Shown here: positions 41,228 to 50,200 of the stretch, piece by piece
How positions within the stretch are numbered: the stretch's first letter is position 1
Layout of the letters: each line of letters starts with the position of its first letter
NCBI GenBank assembly: GCA_965242895.1
Contig: OZ251507.1
Coordinates: 2,170,001 to 2,234,000 of the forward strand
DNA length: 64,000 bases
Direction: 5' to 3'
Origin: CATQHL01 sp965242895
GTDB taxonomy: Bacteria > Actinomycetota > Acidimicrobiia > Acidimicrobiales > CATQHL01
Program-made: the position numbers and the translations under genes
The notes under the pieces: generated by a model
What the model saw: the letters and a program-made list of their open reading frames with translations, nothing else
The model's database searches: none
What the model was told of the DNA's origin: nothing

Positions 41228-44200
41228 CTAGCTGCTCACAGCGATGCGCTCGCCGTCGTCAGACGCTGCGGTGAGCGTGCCTTGAAAATCTGCGAGCCGT
41301 CTCGACAACTCAGCACGAAACTCTCCGGCTCTACGAATTTTCAAATGCTCATAGCCGCGAATATGTTCAGGCAGTCGGGCAATTTCCACGGCTGCTGAGT
41401 GATTGGCGGAATTCAACGAGGCGAAGACCGCTCTCATCGCCTCGCGGTATTCTCCGGGCAGTTCCCGCTCGAGTTTGCGCAGGGCGCTGTAGCCGAAGAC
41501 GTCGAAGGCGCTGCCTCGCAGCCTCTTGCCGGCTCGAAGCATCAACAGCAGCGGACGCGCCCAGCGTCCCATCTTCAGCTTGCGCGAGACGCCCATCGCC
41601 CTCAGCAGCGGAGGGTGCAGATGCCAGACGACTCGAGCGCCCGGGCCGGCCGCGGCCTCTGCCGCTTCGGTGGCTGCAGGGTCGAGCAGCAGCCGCGCCA
41701 CCTCGTATTCATCCTTGTAGGCGTAGAGCTTGTGCAGGCTGCGCGCCACGGCTTCGGTGAGTTCCCAGCCGTGATGCTCCAGAGAGGCTTGATGCTCCAG
41801 AGAGGCTTGGTGCCCCAGAGAGGCTTCGGCGTCCGCCGTCTCAGAGACGAACTCCAAGTATTCGACGGCCAACCGCTCCGACTGGTAGTCGACGAGGTCT
41901 TCCGACAAAGTCCGAAGGAGGTCTCCGAGCCCTGTCCGTTCCGTCCCCCCTGTCTGTTCTGTCCGCCCCGTTTCCCCCGTCCGTTCCGTCCCTCTCGTCC
42001 GTTCCGTCCCCCTCGTCCGCTCCGCCAGCGTCTCCGCCAGACGCTCAAGGTCGGACGAAAGCGGCGAGCTTTGCCGTCCAGCCGCTTCCCAGGAACTCTG
42101 GGCGGTCTGGGCGGCGGCTTCCACCGATTCTGCGTCCAGCGCCCACTGACGCCCCCAGCGGAATGCCTCGACGTTCTGCTGGACGGCTACGCCGTTGAGG
42201 TCTATGGCAGTCTCCAGCGACGAAGCCGACATCGGCAGCGCCCCCGCCTGGAAAGCCGCCCCCAGCAGGAAGACGTTGGCGCTGGCGGTGTTTCCGAAGA
42301 GCCCGCGGGTGATGGCGCCGGCGTCTACCCAGAGGTTTTCGGCGGCTCGTGTGCGGGTGTTCACGGCGCTCCTAAGCTCTTCGACGTCGGGGTAGTCCTG
42401 TTCCGGGTCGCTCACCATGGCTCCGGTGCTGGTGGGGGTGGTCGAGGCGACCACCAGGGTTCGCTCCGCCGAAGCGCCCGAGAGGGGGGACGGATCAGCG
42501 GCGGTGAGCAGATCAAAGACCAGGTAGAGGTCGACCGTCCCCTCCGCAGCTTTGTTGGAGACGAGCTTGTCTTTGCCGAAGATGCGCATGTCGCTGACCA
42601 CCGGTCCGGCCTTCTGAGACAGACCGGTCTGGTCTAGACCGAGCACCGACTTTCCGCTGAGCATGGCGGCGGTGCCGAGTATGTGAGAGACCGTCACCAC
42701 TCCGGTGCCGCCGATGCCAGGCATCCGGACGCTGGTGTCGTCGGCCGCCACCACTAGGAGCGGCTCCGGCAGGTCGCTCGGCGGCTGCGGACGGGCCCGC
42801 CCAGCGGACGGAGCAGCGGCGGCTGCGGCGGAACCGGCACCGGAACCAGAACCGGCTGCTGCGGACGAGGCAGCAGCGGCGGCGCCGGAACCGCTCCGCT
42901 TGCCTGCGCTCCGCTGCTTGTCTGCGGCCTTGCCGTCCGACCGCCCCCGCCCCCCGAGCCAGGGGAATTTCCCGTAGAGCCTGCCCGCCGGCTTCACGCC
43001 AGCGAAGGAGGGGCAGTCCCCCCTCAGGCAGGAGTAGTCGAAGTTGCAGGAGGTCTGGTCGACCTTGGTCTTGCGTCCGAACTCAGTGTCGACGGGCTGA
43101 AGCGACAGGCAGTTGCTCACGTCCCCGCAGTCTCCGCATCCTTCGCAGACCCGCTCGTTGATGAGGATGCGCGTGGCGGGGGTGGGGTGCTGCCCGCGCT
43201 TGCGCTTGCGTCGAAGTTCGGCGGCGCAGTACTGCTCGTGTATGAGGACGGTCACGCCCGAAATGGACTTGAGGTGTTCCTGGGCATCGATCATCCGCTT
43301 CCTGTCCCAGACCTTGACGCCCCGCGGCAGTTTCACCCTCCTGTAGCGGCTGCGGTCGTCGGTCGTGATGATCACCTTGCTCACGCCCTGAAGCAGCAGT
43401 ATCCGAGCCATTTCGGCCACGCCCGCCAGCCCTGTGGGGTCCTGTCCGCCGGTCATGGCGACCGTCCCGTTGTACAGGATCTTGAAGGTCACGTTCACCC
43501 CTGCCGCCACAGCGAACTGCACGCTCAGCTGGCCGGAGTGGGTGTAGGTGCCGTCGCCCAGATTCTGGATGGCGTGGTCGCGCTGCAGGAAAGGGGAGGC
43601 TCCTACCCAGATCGCCCCTTCCATCCCCATGGCCCCGATGCCGAACAACTCGCCGATCCGCTCCGGTTCCATAAGGGCGACCATCCCGTGGCAGCCGATG
43701 CCCATGCCCACCAGTGAGTCTTCCGGCACTCGTGTGCTGGTGTTGTGCGGACAGCCAGAGCAGAAGTAGGGCGTCCGTTTAGCGGAAACCTGTATCTTGC
43801 CGCGTTCGACGACGGGCGGCGGCGCAAGCCGGTCTTCGCCGATCAGGTCGGAGAGCCGCGAGCGGAGCGGGGCGATGATTGCGTCGGCGTCGAGCAGGCC
43901 GGCGTTGGGGAACAGAGGTCGTCCAGCCTGGTCGCGCTTGCCCAGCACCCTCGGCCTGTCGGCCAGCGGATACAAAGCGTCCTTCACGAAGAGTTCGATG
44001 AAAGGGTCCTTGTCTTCCACCACGATGAGCTCCTCCACGCCTCTGCCGACCTCCCGCACGAACTCAGCGTTCATCGGGTAGGGCATGGAAACCTTGGCGA
44101 TCCGTATCCCCGCCGCGGCGATCTTTTCGTGACTGGGGAAACCCAGAATCCCCAGGGTCTCCAGCATTTCCAGATAGCAGTTTCCAGCCGCCACTATGGC

Positions 44201-45055
44201 CAGACGCGCCCCGGGCGGGTCGAGGGTGATGTGGTTCAGGCGGTTCAGCCTGTTGTAGTCGCTGGCCAGCGCCAGGCGGTTCTCGAGCAGTTCGACCTCT
44301 ATGTCGCTGCACGTCGGGGGCATGAGGTCTGCGTTCGGGCGGTGCGCGTAGGGGCCGGGCAGGATAGGGGGCACCTCCGGCGGCGACAGATTCACCGCCT
44401 CCGTTCCGTCGGCTACCGCATTCACGATTCTCAGCGCCGTCCAGGTTCCGGTGGAGCGTGAGAGTGCGATAGCGTGCCGTCCCAACTCCAGCACCTCTCC
44501 GACGTTGCCCGGCGTGAGGAAGGGCACGTGCAGGTCGATCAGTCCCCCCACGGACGAACTGGGGATCGTGGAGGATTTCGCCTGGGGGTCGTCTCCGACT
44601 AGCAGAACTGCTCCGCCGAGGGGGGAGGAGCCTGTCATGACGCCGTGTCGCAGCGAATCCTTGGCTCGATCCAGCCCTGGCGCCTTTCCATACCAGAAGC
44701 CCAGTATCCCCTCGTGCAGGCACCCCTGCAGGTTGACCGCCACCTGGGTGCCGGCGACGGCTGCGGCTGCGAGTTCCTCGTTCTGGCCTGGTTGATGGAC
44801 GAATTTCAACTCAGAGGCTTGCGCTAGTTTGACGACTCGGGCGAATTCCTTGTCGAGGGTGGCGAGGGGTGATCCGGGGTAGCCGCTGGCAAAGGCTGCA
44901 GTGCGCCGCCCCTGCTCGCGGTCTGCGCGCAGCTGATCTAGTGGAAGTCGTCCCAGCGCCTGCAGCCCAGAGAGGAAGACCGTGCCGCGGCTGCTCTCGT
45001 AGCGGTCGCTGAGGCGGTAGGGGCGGGAAGCGGTATCGACGGCGGTGCTGGTCAT
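41228..45055 (-). CDS. Indolepyruvate ferredoxin oxidoreductase, fused alpha/beta form
   Basis: About 1275 residues starting MTSTAVDTASR after GGAGAAACG; a longer frame to 45130 has less support. Domains in order: pyruvate:ferredoxin oxidoreductase-type N-terminal domain (AAFASGYPGSPLATLD), TPP-binding domain (SGCPHNTSTRVPE, GIGCHGM), 4Fe-4S ferredoxin segment (CEGCGDCGDVSNC), then the gamma/IorB domain (RMPGIGGTGVVTVSHILG). It oxidatively decarboxylates aryl- or branched-chain 2-oxoacids to acyl-CoA. Odd features are three low-complexity inserts: Ala/Gly/Ser-rich (about 42790-42960), RTRGTERTRGTE-type (about 41930-42040) and ASLEHQ repeats (about 41775-41830). The opposite strand shows a long open frame that is a shadow. 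Confidence 0.9.
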   Translation of the reverse strand: MTSTAVDTASRPYRLSDRYESSRGTVFLSGLQALGRLPLDQLRADREQGRRTAAFASGYPGSPLATLDKEFARVVKLAQASELKFVHQPGQNEELAAAAVAGTQVAVNLQGCLHEGILGFWYGKAPGLDRAKDSLRHGVMTGSSPLGGAVLLVGDDPQAKSSTIPSSSVGGLIDLHVPFLTPGNVGEVLELGRHAIALSRSTGTWTALRIVNAVADGTEAVNLSPPEVPPILPGPYAHRPNADLMPPTCSDIEVELLENRLALASDYNRLNRLNHITLDPPGARLAIVAAGNCYLEMLETLGILGFPSHEKIAAAGIRIAKVSMPYPMNAEFVREVGRGVEELIVVEDKDPFIELFVKDALYPLADRPRVLGKRDQAGRPLFPNAGLLDADAIIAPLRSRLSDLIGEDRLAPPPVVERGKIQVSAKRTPYFCSGCPHNTSTRVPEDSLVGMGIGCHGMVALMEPERIGELFGIGAMGMEGAIWVGASPFLQRDHAIQNLGDGTYTHSGQLSVQFAVAAGVNVTFKILYNGTVAMTGGQDPTGLAGVAEMARILLLQGVSKVIITTDDRSRYRRVKLPRGVKVWDRKRMIDAQEHLKSISGVTVLIHEQYCAAELRRKRKRGQHPTPATRILINERVCEGCGDCGDVSNCLSLQPVDTEFGRKTKVDQTSCNFDYSCLRGDCPSFAGVKPAGRLYGKFPWLGGRGRSDGKAADKQRSAGKRSGSGAAAAASSAAAGSGSGAGSAAAAAAPSAGRARPQPPSDLPEPLLVVAADDTSVRMPGIGGTGVVTVSHILGTAAMLSGKSVLGLDQTGLSQKAGPVVSDMRIFGKDKLVSNKAAEGTVDLYLVFDLLTAADPSPLSGASAERTLVVASTTPTSTGAMVSDPEQDYPDVEELRSAVNTRTRAAENLWVDAGAITRGLFGNTASANVFLLGAAFQAGALPMSASSLETAIDLNGVAVQQNVEAFRWGRQWALDAESVEAAAQTAQSSWEAAGRQSSPLSSDLERLAETLAERTRGTERTRGTERTGETGRTEQTGGTERTGLGDLLRTLSEDLVDYQSERLAVEYLEFVSETADAEASLGHQASLEHQASLEHHGWELTEAVARSLHKLYAYKDEYEVARLLLDPAATEAAEAAAGPGARVVWHLHPPLLRAMGVSRKLKMGRWARPLLLMLRAGKRLRGSAFDVFGYSALRKLERELPGEYREAMRAVFASLNSANHSAAVEIARLPEHIRGYEHLKIRRAGEFRAELSRRLADFQGTLTAASDDGERIAVSS

Positions 45056-45194
45056 CGTTTCTCCATCACTGGCACACTGGCAATCATAACTTTGTAGAGC
45101 CGCGGGAAAGGCGCGCTTGCGGGCATCCATTCACCGAAGTAGGTAGTATCGCCCCATCGCTGCCGAGCCCGGTTCATCATTCGAAAGCACGCAG

Positions 45195-45701
45195 GTGCTC
45201 TTTCGGCGCTTCCTCCGCGCCGTGGAGACCGCCGACGTGCAGGCCGTCTTGGACTGCATGTCGCCGGACGCCTCCTGGCGGAACGTGCCCCATCCGCCGT
45301 CGAAGGGACACGCCGACATCGCCAAGCTCTTCGGCGCCATCCTGCCTAGTTGCGAGAAAGTCCGCTGGGACGTCGAGAGCATCTCCTACGGGCCTGAGCA
45401 GGATGGGCGGGCCTTGGTCTGGGCGGAGCGGATCGACCGCTTCTGGATAGGCGGCGCGGAGTATGCGGTGCGCTGCAACGGCGTGTTCGAGTTCGACCTC
45501 GCCAGCGGTCTCATAGTCGAGGTTCGGGACTACGTCGACCTAGGCGAGTGGCGCAGCCGCCTAGCCGCCGCCGACCTGGGGGCCAGCTCCGCCGGTGCGG
45601 GGGCCGGCTCTGCCGGTCAGTCCGCCGTCGCCGGTGCGGGCTCCGCCGTCGCGGCGTCGTCCCCCTCCGCCCCCCGGTCGTCCCGCCCGAGCAATCAGTA
45701 G
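45195..45701 (+). CDS. Limonene-1,2-epoxide hydrolase/SnoaL-like protein
   Basis: 168 residues from a GTG start; the true start may be slightly upstream since the frame is open. The NTF2-like fold is suggested by HADIAKLFGAILPSCEKV, VWAERIDRF and NGVFEFDLASGLIVEVRDYVDL, which resembles the Asp-Arg-Asp catalytic arrangement of limonene epoxide hydrolases. The last 45 residues are an added Ala/Gly/Ser-rich tail from short repeats. It precedes an acyl-CoA dehydrogenase by 15 bp, suggesting an operon. Confidence 0.75.
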   Translation: MLFRRFLRAVETADVQAVLDCMSPDASWRNVPHPPSKGHADIAKLFGAILPSCEKVRWDVESISYGPEQDGRALVWAERIDRFWIGGAEYAVRCNGVFEFDLASGLIVEVRDYVDLGEWRSRLAAADLGASSAGAGAGSAGQSAVAGAGSAVAASSPSAPRSSRPSNQ

Positions 45702-45716
45702 AAGGGAGTTGCCGGC

Positions 45717-46877
45717 ATGCCCATAGACGCTGAAATCGCCGACGAACTCGTAGCAGCCGTGGCCGCTTGGGTGGACAGGGATGTGCTGGCGCAGTCTCGC
45801 GAGCTGGAACTTGCCGACGAGTTCCCGCAGGGCATGTTCGATCAGATGTGCGAGTTCGGCTTGTTCGGCGCCACCGTCCCCACCGAGTACGGAGGTCTGG
45901 GGCTCGACGCCGTGACCTACGCCCGCATCGTGGAGGAGCTCTCCCGCGGTTGGATGTCGCTGGCAGGAATACTCAATTCGCACAAACTGGCCGTGGCTAT
46001 GATCAGCCGGTTCGGCACCCCAGAGCAGCGCCAGCGGTTCCTGCCAAGGATGCTGGACGGTTCCTTCCGGGCGGCCTTCTCCCTCTCTGAGCCCGACGCC
46101 GGGAGCGACACGAAGAACATACGCTGCCGGGCCGTCCCCGACGGGGGGGAGTGGGTGATCAACGGGACAAAGATGTGGGTGACGAACGGGATGCGGGCTT
46201 CTCTGGTGATGCTGCTGGCGCGCACCCCAGACGATCGTGTCACCTGCTTCGCCGTAGAGAAGACGCCCGGGGAGCGTTCGGGCGGGCTGTCCATCAGCCG
46301 GCAGATCGACAAGTTGGGCTACAAAGGGCTTGAGACAGTGGAGATGTCGTATGTGGATCACAGAGTGCCAGACGCCAACCTGCTGGGTGGCGAAGCAGGC
46401 ATGGGACGAGGGCTGCGCTACGCCCTCTCCGCCCTGGAACTCGGTCGGGTGAACATCGCCGCTCGGGCGGTGGGAGTGGCGCAGGCAGCCCTCGACGCCT
46501 CCATGGTCTACTCACAGGAGCGTGAGACTTTCGGCAAACCGATCTTCGAGCACCAGGCGGTGGGGTTCATGCTGGCAGGGATGGCCACCAAGCTGCACGC
46601 AGCCCGGCTCATGACTTACGACGCCGCCCGTCGTTACGACGCCGGGGAGCGCATCGATCTAGAGGCTGGCATGGCCAAGCTGTTCGCCTCCGAGGCGGCG
46701 TATGAGATAGCCACCGACGCTATGCGCATCCACGGCGGCTACGGCTACACCACCGAGCATTCCGTGGAGCGCTATTACAGGGATGCTCCGCTGATGATCA
46801 TCGGCGAGGGGACGAATGAGATTCAGAAGCTAGTGATAGCCCGCCGCCTCCTAGCGCGCATGCGCGAGAAAGGCTGA
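45717..46877 (+). CDS. Acyl-CoA dehydrogenase
   Basis: 386 residues, ATG after AAGGGAG. The family signatures are clear: FSLSEPDAGSDTKNIRCRA near residue 125, GTKMWVTNGMRA, and the C-terminal IHGGYGYTTEHSVERYYRDA with the FAD-contacting segment IIGEGTNEIQKLVIARRL. It introduces a double bond into an acyl-CoA using FAD. The active-site base normally lies near residue 370; the Glu of GEGTNE fits. Likely acts in fatty acid or branched-chain breakdown, fitting the nearby oxoacid oxidoreductase and Liv importer. Confidence 0.93.
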   Translation: MPIDAEIADELVAAVAAWVDRDVLAQSRELELADEFPQGMFDQMCEFGLFGATVPTEYGGLGLDAVTYARIVEELSRGWMSLAGILNSHKLAVAMISRFGTPEQRQRFLPRMLDGSFRAAFSLSEPDAGSDTKNIRCRAVPDGGEWVINGTKMWVTNGMRASLVMLLARTPDDRVTCFAVEKTPGERSGGLSISRQIDKLGYKGLETVEMSYVDHRVPDANLLGGEAGMGRGLRYALSALELGRVNIAARAVGVAQAALDASMVYSQERETFGKPIFEHQAVGFMLAGMATKLHAARLMTYDAARRYDAGERIDLEAGMAKLFASEAAYEIATDAMRIHGGYGYTTEHSVERYYRDAPLMIIGEGTNEIQKLVIARRLLARMREKG

Positions 46878-46986
46878 GAGGGCGCCGGCCCGCTCGGGCT
46901 AGTGCTGCCTCTGTGGTGGGCGTCGTTGTCCGTCTTTTTGGGTCGTATCTTGTCGTTGTCGCTACGTGTTGAGCGTCGTTTCGTGG

Positions 46987-46992
46987 TAGAGT
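46987..46992 (+). promoter_or_regulatory. -10-like element upstream of secreted protein gene 1
   Basis: TAGAGT stands in a stretch (TTTCGTGGTAGAGTAG) that aligns with TTTCGTGCTATACTAAG before the paralogue at 62998. The shared block and equal position suggest the same promoter. No -35 at standard distance is convincing. Confidence 0.4.
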
Positions 46993-47056
46993 AGACAGAA
47001 TGTTGGACTCTCGGGATCGGCGTTTGAAGGTCTTGAACAAGCACGAAGGAGATGCC

Positions 47057-47224
47057 ATGTCGCTTATCGGCTCGCTTTCTGTAAGAATTATCTCGCGGTC
47101 ATCTTTGGTGGCCGTGCTGCTGGCCGCGTCCGTGGTGGCGCCTGCTGCCCTTCCTTTGGAGAGCGTTTCCGCGTTGGGCGGGAACGAAACTGAGGGGGGG
47201 GGGGGGGGTCACTGCCCTAGTTGA
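47057..47224 (+). CDS. Secreted FN3/PLA2-like protein 1: signal peptide part, ending after a G15 tract
   Basis: ATG at 47057 follows GAAGGAGAT. The 55-residue product begins MSLIGSLSVRIISRSSLVAV and has a Sec-type signal LLAASVVAPAALPLESVSA. It enters a G15 tract (47194-47208) as poly-Gly and stops after HCPS. The continuation of the protein is in frame 3 downstream, open right from the tract. With 14 or 17 G the signal peptide would be joined to the 1200-residue body; with 15 it is not. The paralogue at 62998 has the same design. Confidence 0.8.
   Translation: MSLIGSLSVRIISRSSLVAVLLAASVVAPAALPLESVSALGGNETEGGGGGHCPS
47194..47208 (+). repeat. G15 homopolymer between signal peptide and body of secreted protein 1
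   Basis: Fifteen G bases. The upstream frame is 2, the downstream open frame is 3; 14 or 17 G would fuse them. The tract encodes only Gly when in frame, so length changes are harmless to the protein apart from the frame. Confidence 0.92.
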
Positions 47225-50200
47225 GGCTGAGGAGCCGCTAGCGCAATCCGGTGGGCTAGTGGAGCCGACCGCGCTGGACGCGCTGGACAGCGGCGTGAAG
47301 ACACTCGCCGCAGCTTCTCCCCTCCAGTCGGGCTCTTCCTTCTCGGGCCCCGACTCGTCTTTTTCTTTAGGCTCGTTGTCCGGTTCGTCGGGCTCGTTGT
47401 TTTCCGCGGAGGCATCTTCGTCTAGTTCGTCTTCCCCTTCCGGTTCGTCGGGATCTTCGTCTGAGGCGTCGTCGTCGGAGTCTTCATCGTCTGGTTCGTC
47501 GGGTGCGCCTTCGGCGTCTAGTGTTCTTGTGTGTCCGTCGGGTTTCGTGTTGTTGGGTGATGGTTCGGCGTGTGTTGGGGTGGAGTCGGGTGCTTCGTTC
47601 TTAACCTGCCCGGCCGGTTTTGAGCGTTTCAGTGTGGGGTTGGGGTCTTCTGCTTGGGGCTGCCGCCGTGTGTTGAGTGAGGCATCGGTGTCGTATTCGT
47701 GTCTGGAGGGTGTTTTGAGGGTTTCTGGGGATTCCCGCGTGTGCGTGTGGGAGGTGGAGGAGGTGGAGTCGGCTGCGGCGTCTGCTAGCTGCTCTCCGGC
47801 TGGTGTGCCTTTGTCGTGTCGTTACGTGGACGCTGGTGGGGTGTCGCGTTTCGGTAGTTTGCGTTACGGGTGTCAGTCTGGTTGGGTGCTGTCTGGGAGT
47901 TCGTGTTCGCGTACAGTGCAGTTGGAGCGTTCGGCGTCGCCTGCTGCGGCCTATTCCTGTGAGCGGGGCGTCCTGGTGGGTTCTAGCTGCGTCGAGTACG
48001 CGCAGCCTGTGCGTGCTTGTTCACCCGGTTGGGTGCTGCTGGCGTCTGCTTCGTGCGAGCGGGCGGTGCGGGCGGCCGCGGCGCAGTCGTCAACGTCGAC
48101 TTCGACGACTACAACTTCCACGTCTTCGACATCGACTTCGACGTCTTCGACGTCGACTTCTACAACTGTTCTTGATAGGTCAGCGGGTAAGCCTAGGGAT
48201 GTGAGTGTGGTTGCGGGGGTGCGGTCTTTGTCGGTGAGTTGGAAGGCTCCTGCTAGTTTTGGGGGTCGGACGTTGTTGGGTTATAATGTGGAGTGGAGTT
48301 CGTCTTGGCGTTTCGGGCCGTCCCCTCGGGTGGCTGTGGTGGGGGCGTCGAAGCTTTCTCATGTGATCACCGGTTTGACTGGGGGTACTCTTTACTGGGT
48401 TCGGGTGCGCGCTATTTACTTTGATAGAATTAGGGTGAGCACGAATTACGCTCAGGGGACTCCCACGGATCCTACGGCTACGACTACGACTACTGCTGTT
48501 CCGATTGGGCGGCCTTCGATGCCTCAGGGTTTGAAGGTCGCGCCGGGGTCGGTGACGGGGACTATGGTGGTGTCTTGGGATGCTCCGTTGGATGATGGGG
48601 GTTCGCCTGTCACGCATTATACTATTAGGTGGAAGCGTGTTTATCGTGGTCTCACGACTACCACGTTCGGGCCTTGGAGCGCCCTTTTGCAGACCACGAG
48701 GCGGACTTTTACTGCGTATACGGGCATTAGCGGCGTTTCTTATTTTGTGAGTGTGTGGGCGCACAATGCTGAACAGAAGAGTTGGCTTGCGGGGGTTAGC
48801 GGCGTGACCGCTTGCCCGTTTGGTACTGAGTACAGGAAGACGCCTGAGGGGTGTGAGCCTCCCTGCGGGGCGGGTGAGGTTTACAATTCGATTCACCGGG
48901 GGTGCCGTCCGTCTGCGTGTCCGAATGTTTTGCCTGTTCCGAACACGGGGAGGAGGGACGCTTCTGGTTACTGCCAGTTAAACTGGCCGTCGAGCGTTGT
49001 TTTACACCCGGAACCTCCCCCGGATTACAGCAGGTTGACTTGTTCTGATTACAAACCTGGGAGCACAGCTGAGGATTACTTAGATTTCGATGAGGGGGAT
49101 GCTTCCCCGACTTGCCCGCCGATGGGGTTGTTCCTAGCGTTGGGGGAGCGCCGCAGAGTCGTCCACAGGGAAGCCGACTACTATTTTCCCGTCTGGGCGG
49201 ACAGCCACTATCACAACGAAGATCACAACAACCAGAACAAAGACTTCGGCGACCGCAATCACGGCAAAATCATCGTCAGATCAGGAGGCGACTGCAGCGG
49301 TCTAAGGGATACTGATACGGAGTATGATTTCCAGGTGCCGTGTAAGGCGCATGACTACTGCTACGACCTGACCCGTGTGGGGTTGCATAGAACAGTAGGA
49401 ACCGGGAACTGTGACAGAACCTTCAGGGAATTACTGAGCGCCCACTGCTACAACCGTGCCGACGTATGGATACTCCAGTGTCATAGTGTTGCTATGCGGC
49501 CTAAGATAGGGACTCAGCTTGCGGGTGTTTCGCCTGAGCCTGGTCGGGTGCGTATTCGTAATGTTTCTACGGGTAAGTGTTTGGCGTTGTCTGTTCCGTG
49601 GTCTCGGCCGCCTCGGTGGTCTTCTCGGTGGTCTTCTGCGGGTAGGGTTCCTGTGGTTCAGAAGAGTTGCGCTGCGGGTGATGTTGATCAGCAGTTCTAT
49701 GTGGTGCAGGCAGGCGACGCGGGTTCTGGTAATTATGTGATAAAGCCGGTTTCTTCTAGCGTAGCGGATGCTGGGTTGGGGGCGGGGAATACTTGCTTGA
49801 CGACTAGCGTCGGGAGAGATAGGCCTAGTCGTGGTATAGCTTGGTCTCTGACCTTGGTTTTGGAGCGGGAGTCTGATTGTTCGACGTCGCGGGAGTGCCC
49901 GTTGGGGTACCCGTATCCATTTATTCTTTCGTCGCCTGGGTTACCATCGGTTGCGTATTGTGAATATAAGGTGATGCGTTACGGTAGCTTGAATCAGGAG
50001 GGGACTTCTTGTTCGCCGAGTGGGAGGCCTCCTTCTTGTGTTTACAGTGAGAGTTTCGTCATTCCGGCTACTGATGAGTTGTTTGTCTCTGATGTTCAGG
50101 CGCCTGTTCAGGCGGCGCTCGTTTCGCTTGTTCAGGCGGCGCTCGTTTCGCCGGTTGGTTTCCCAGCGCATGAGTATGAGTTGCGCCTAGCGCCTTCTGG

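Noticed and set aside
41399..42637. 412-residue open frame on the plus strand
   Set aside because: It lies antisense to the indolepyruvate oxidoreductase, lacks recognisable domains and is explained by high GC content.
46878..46950. Rho-independent terminator after the acyl-CoA dehydrogenase
   Set aside because: A short GC stem (GCCCGCTCGGGC) exists but no T-tract follows.
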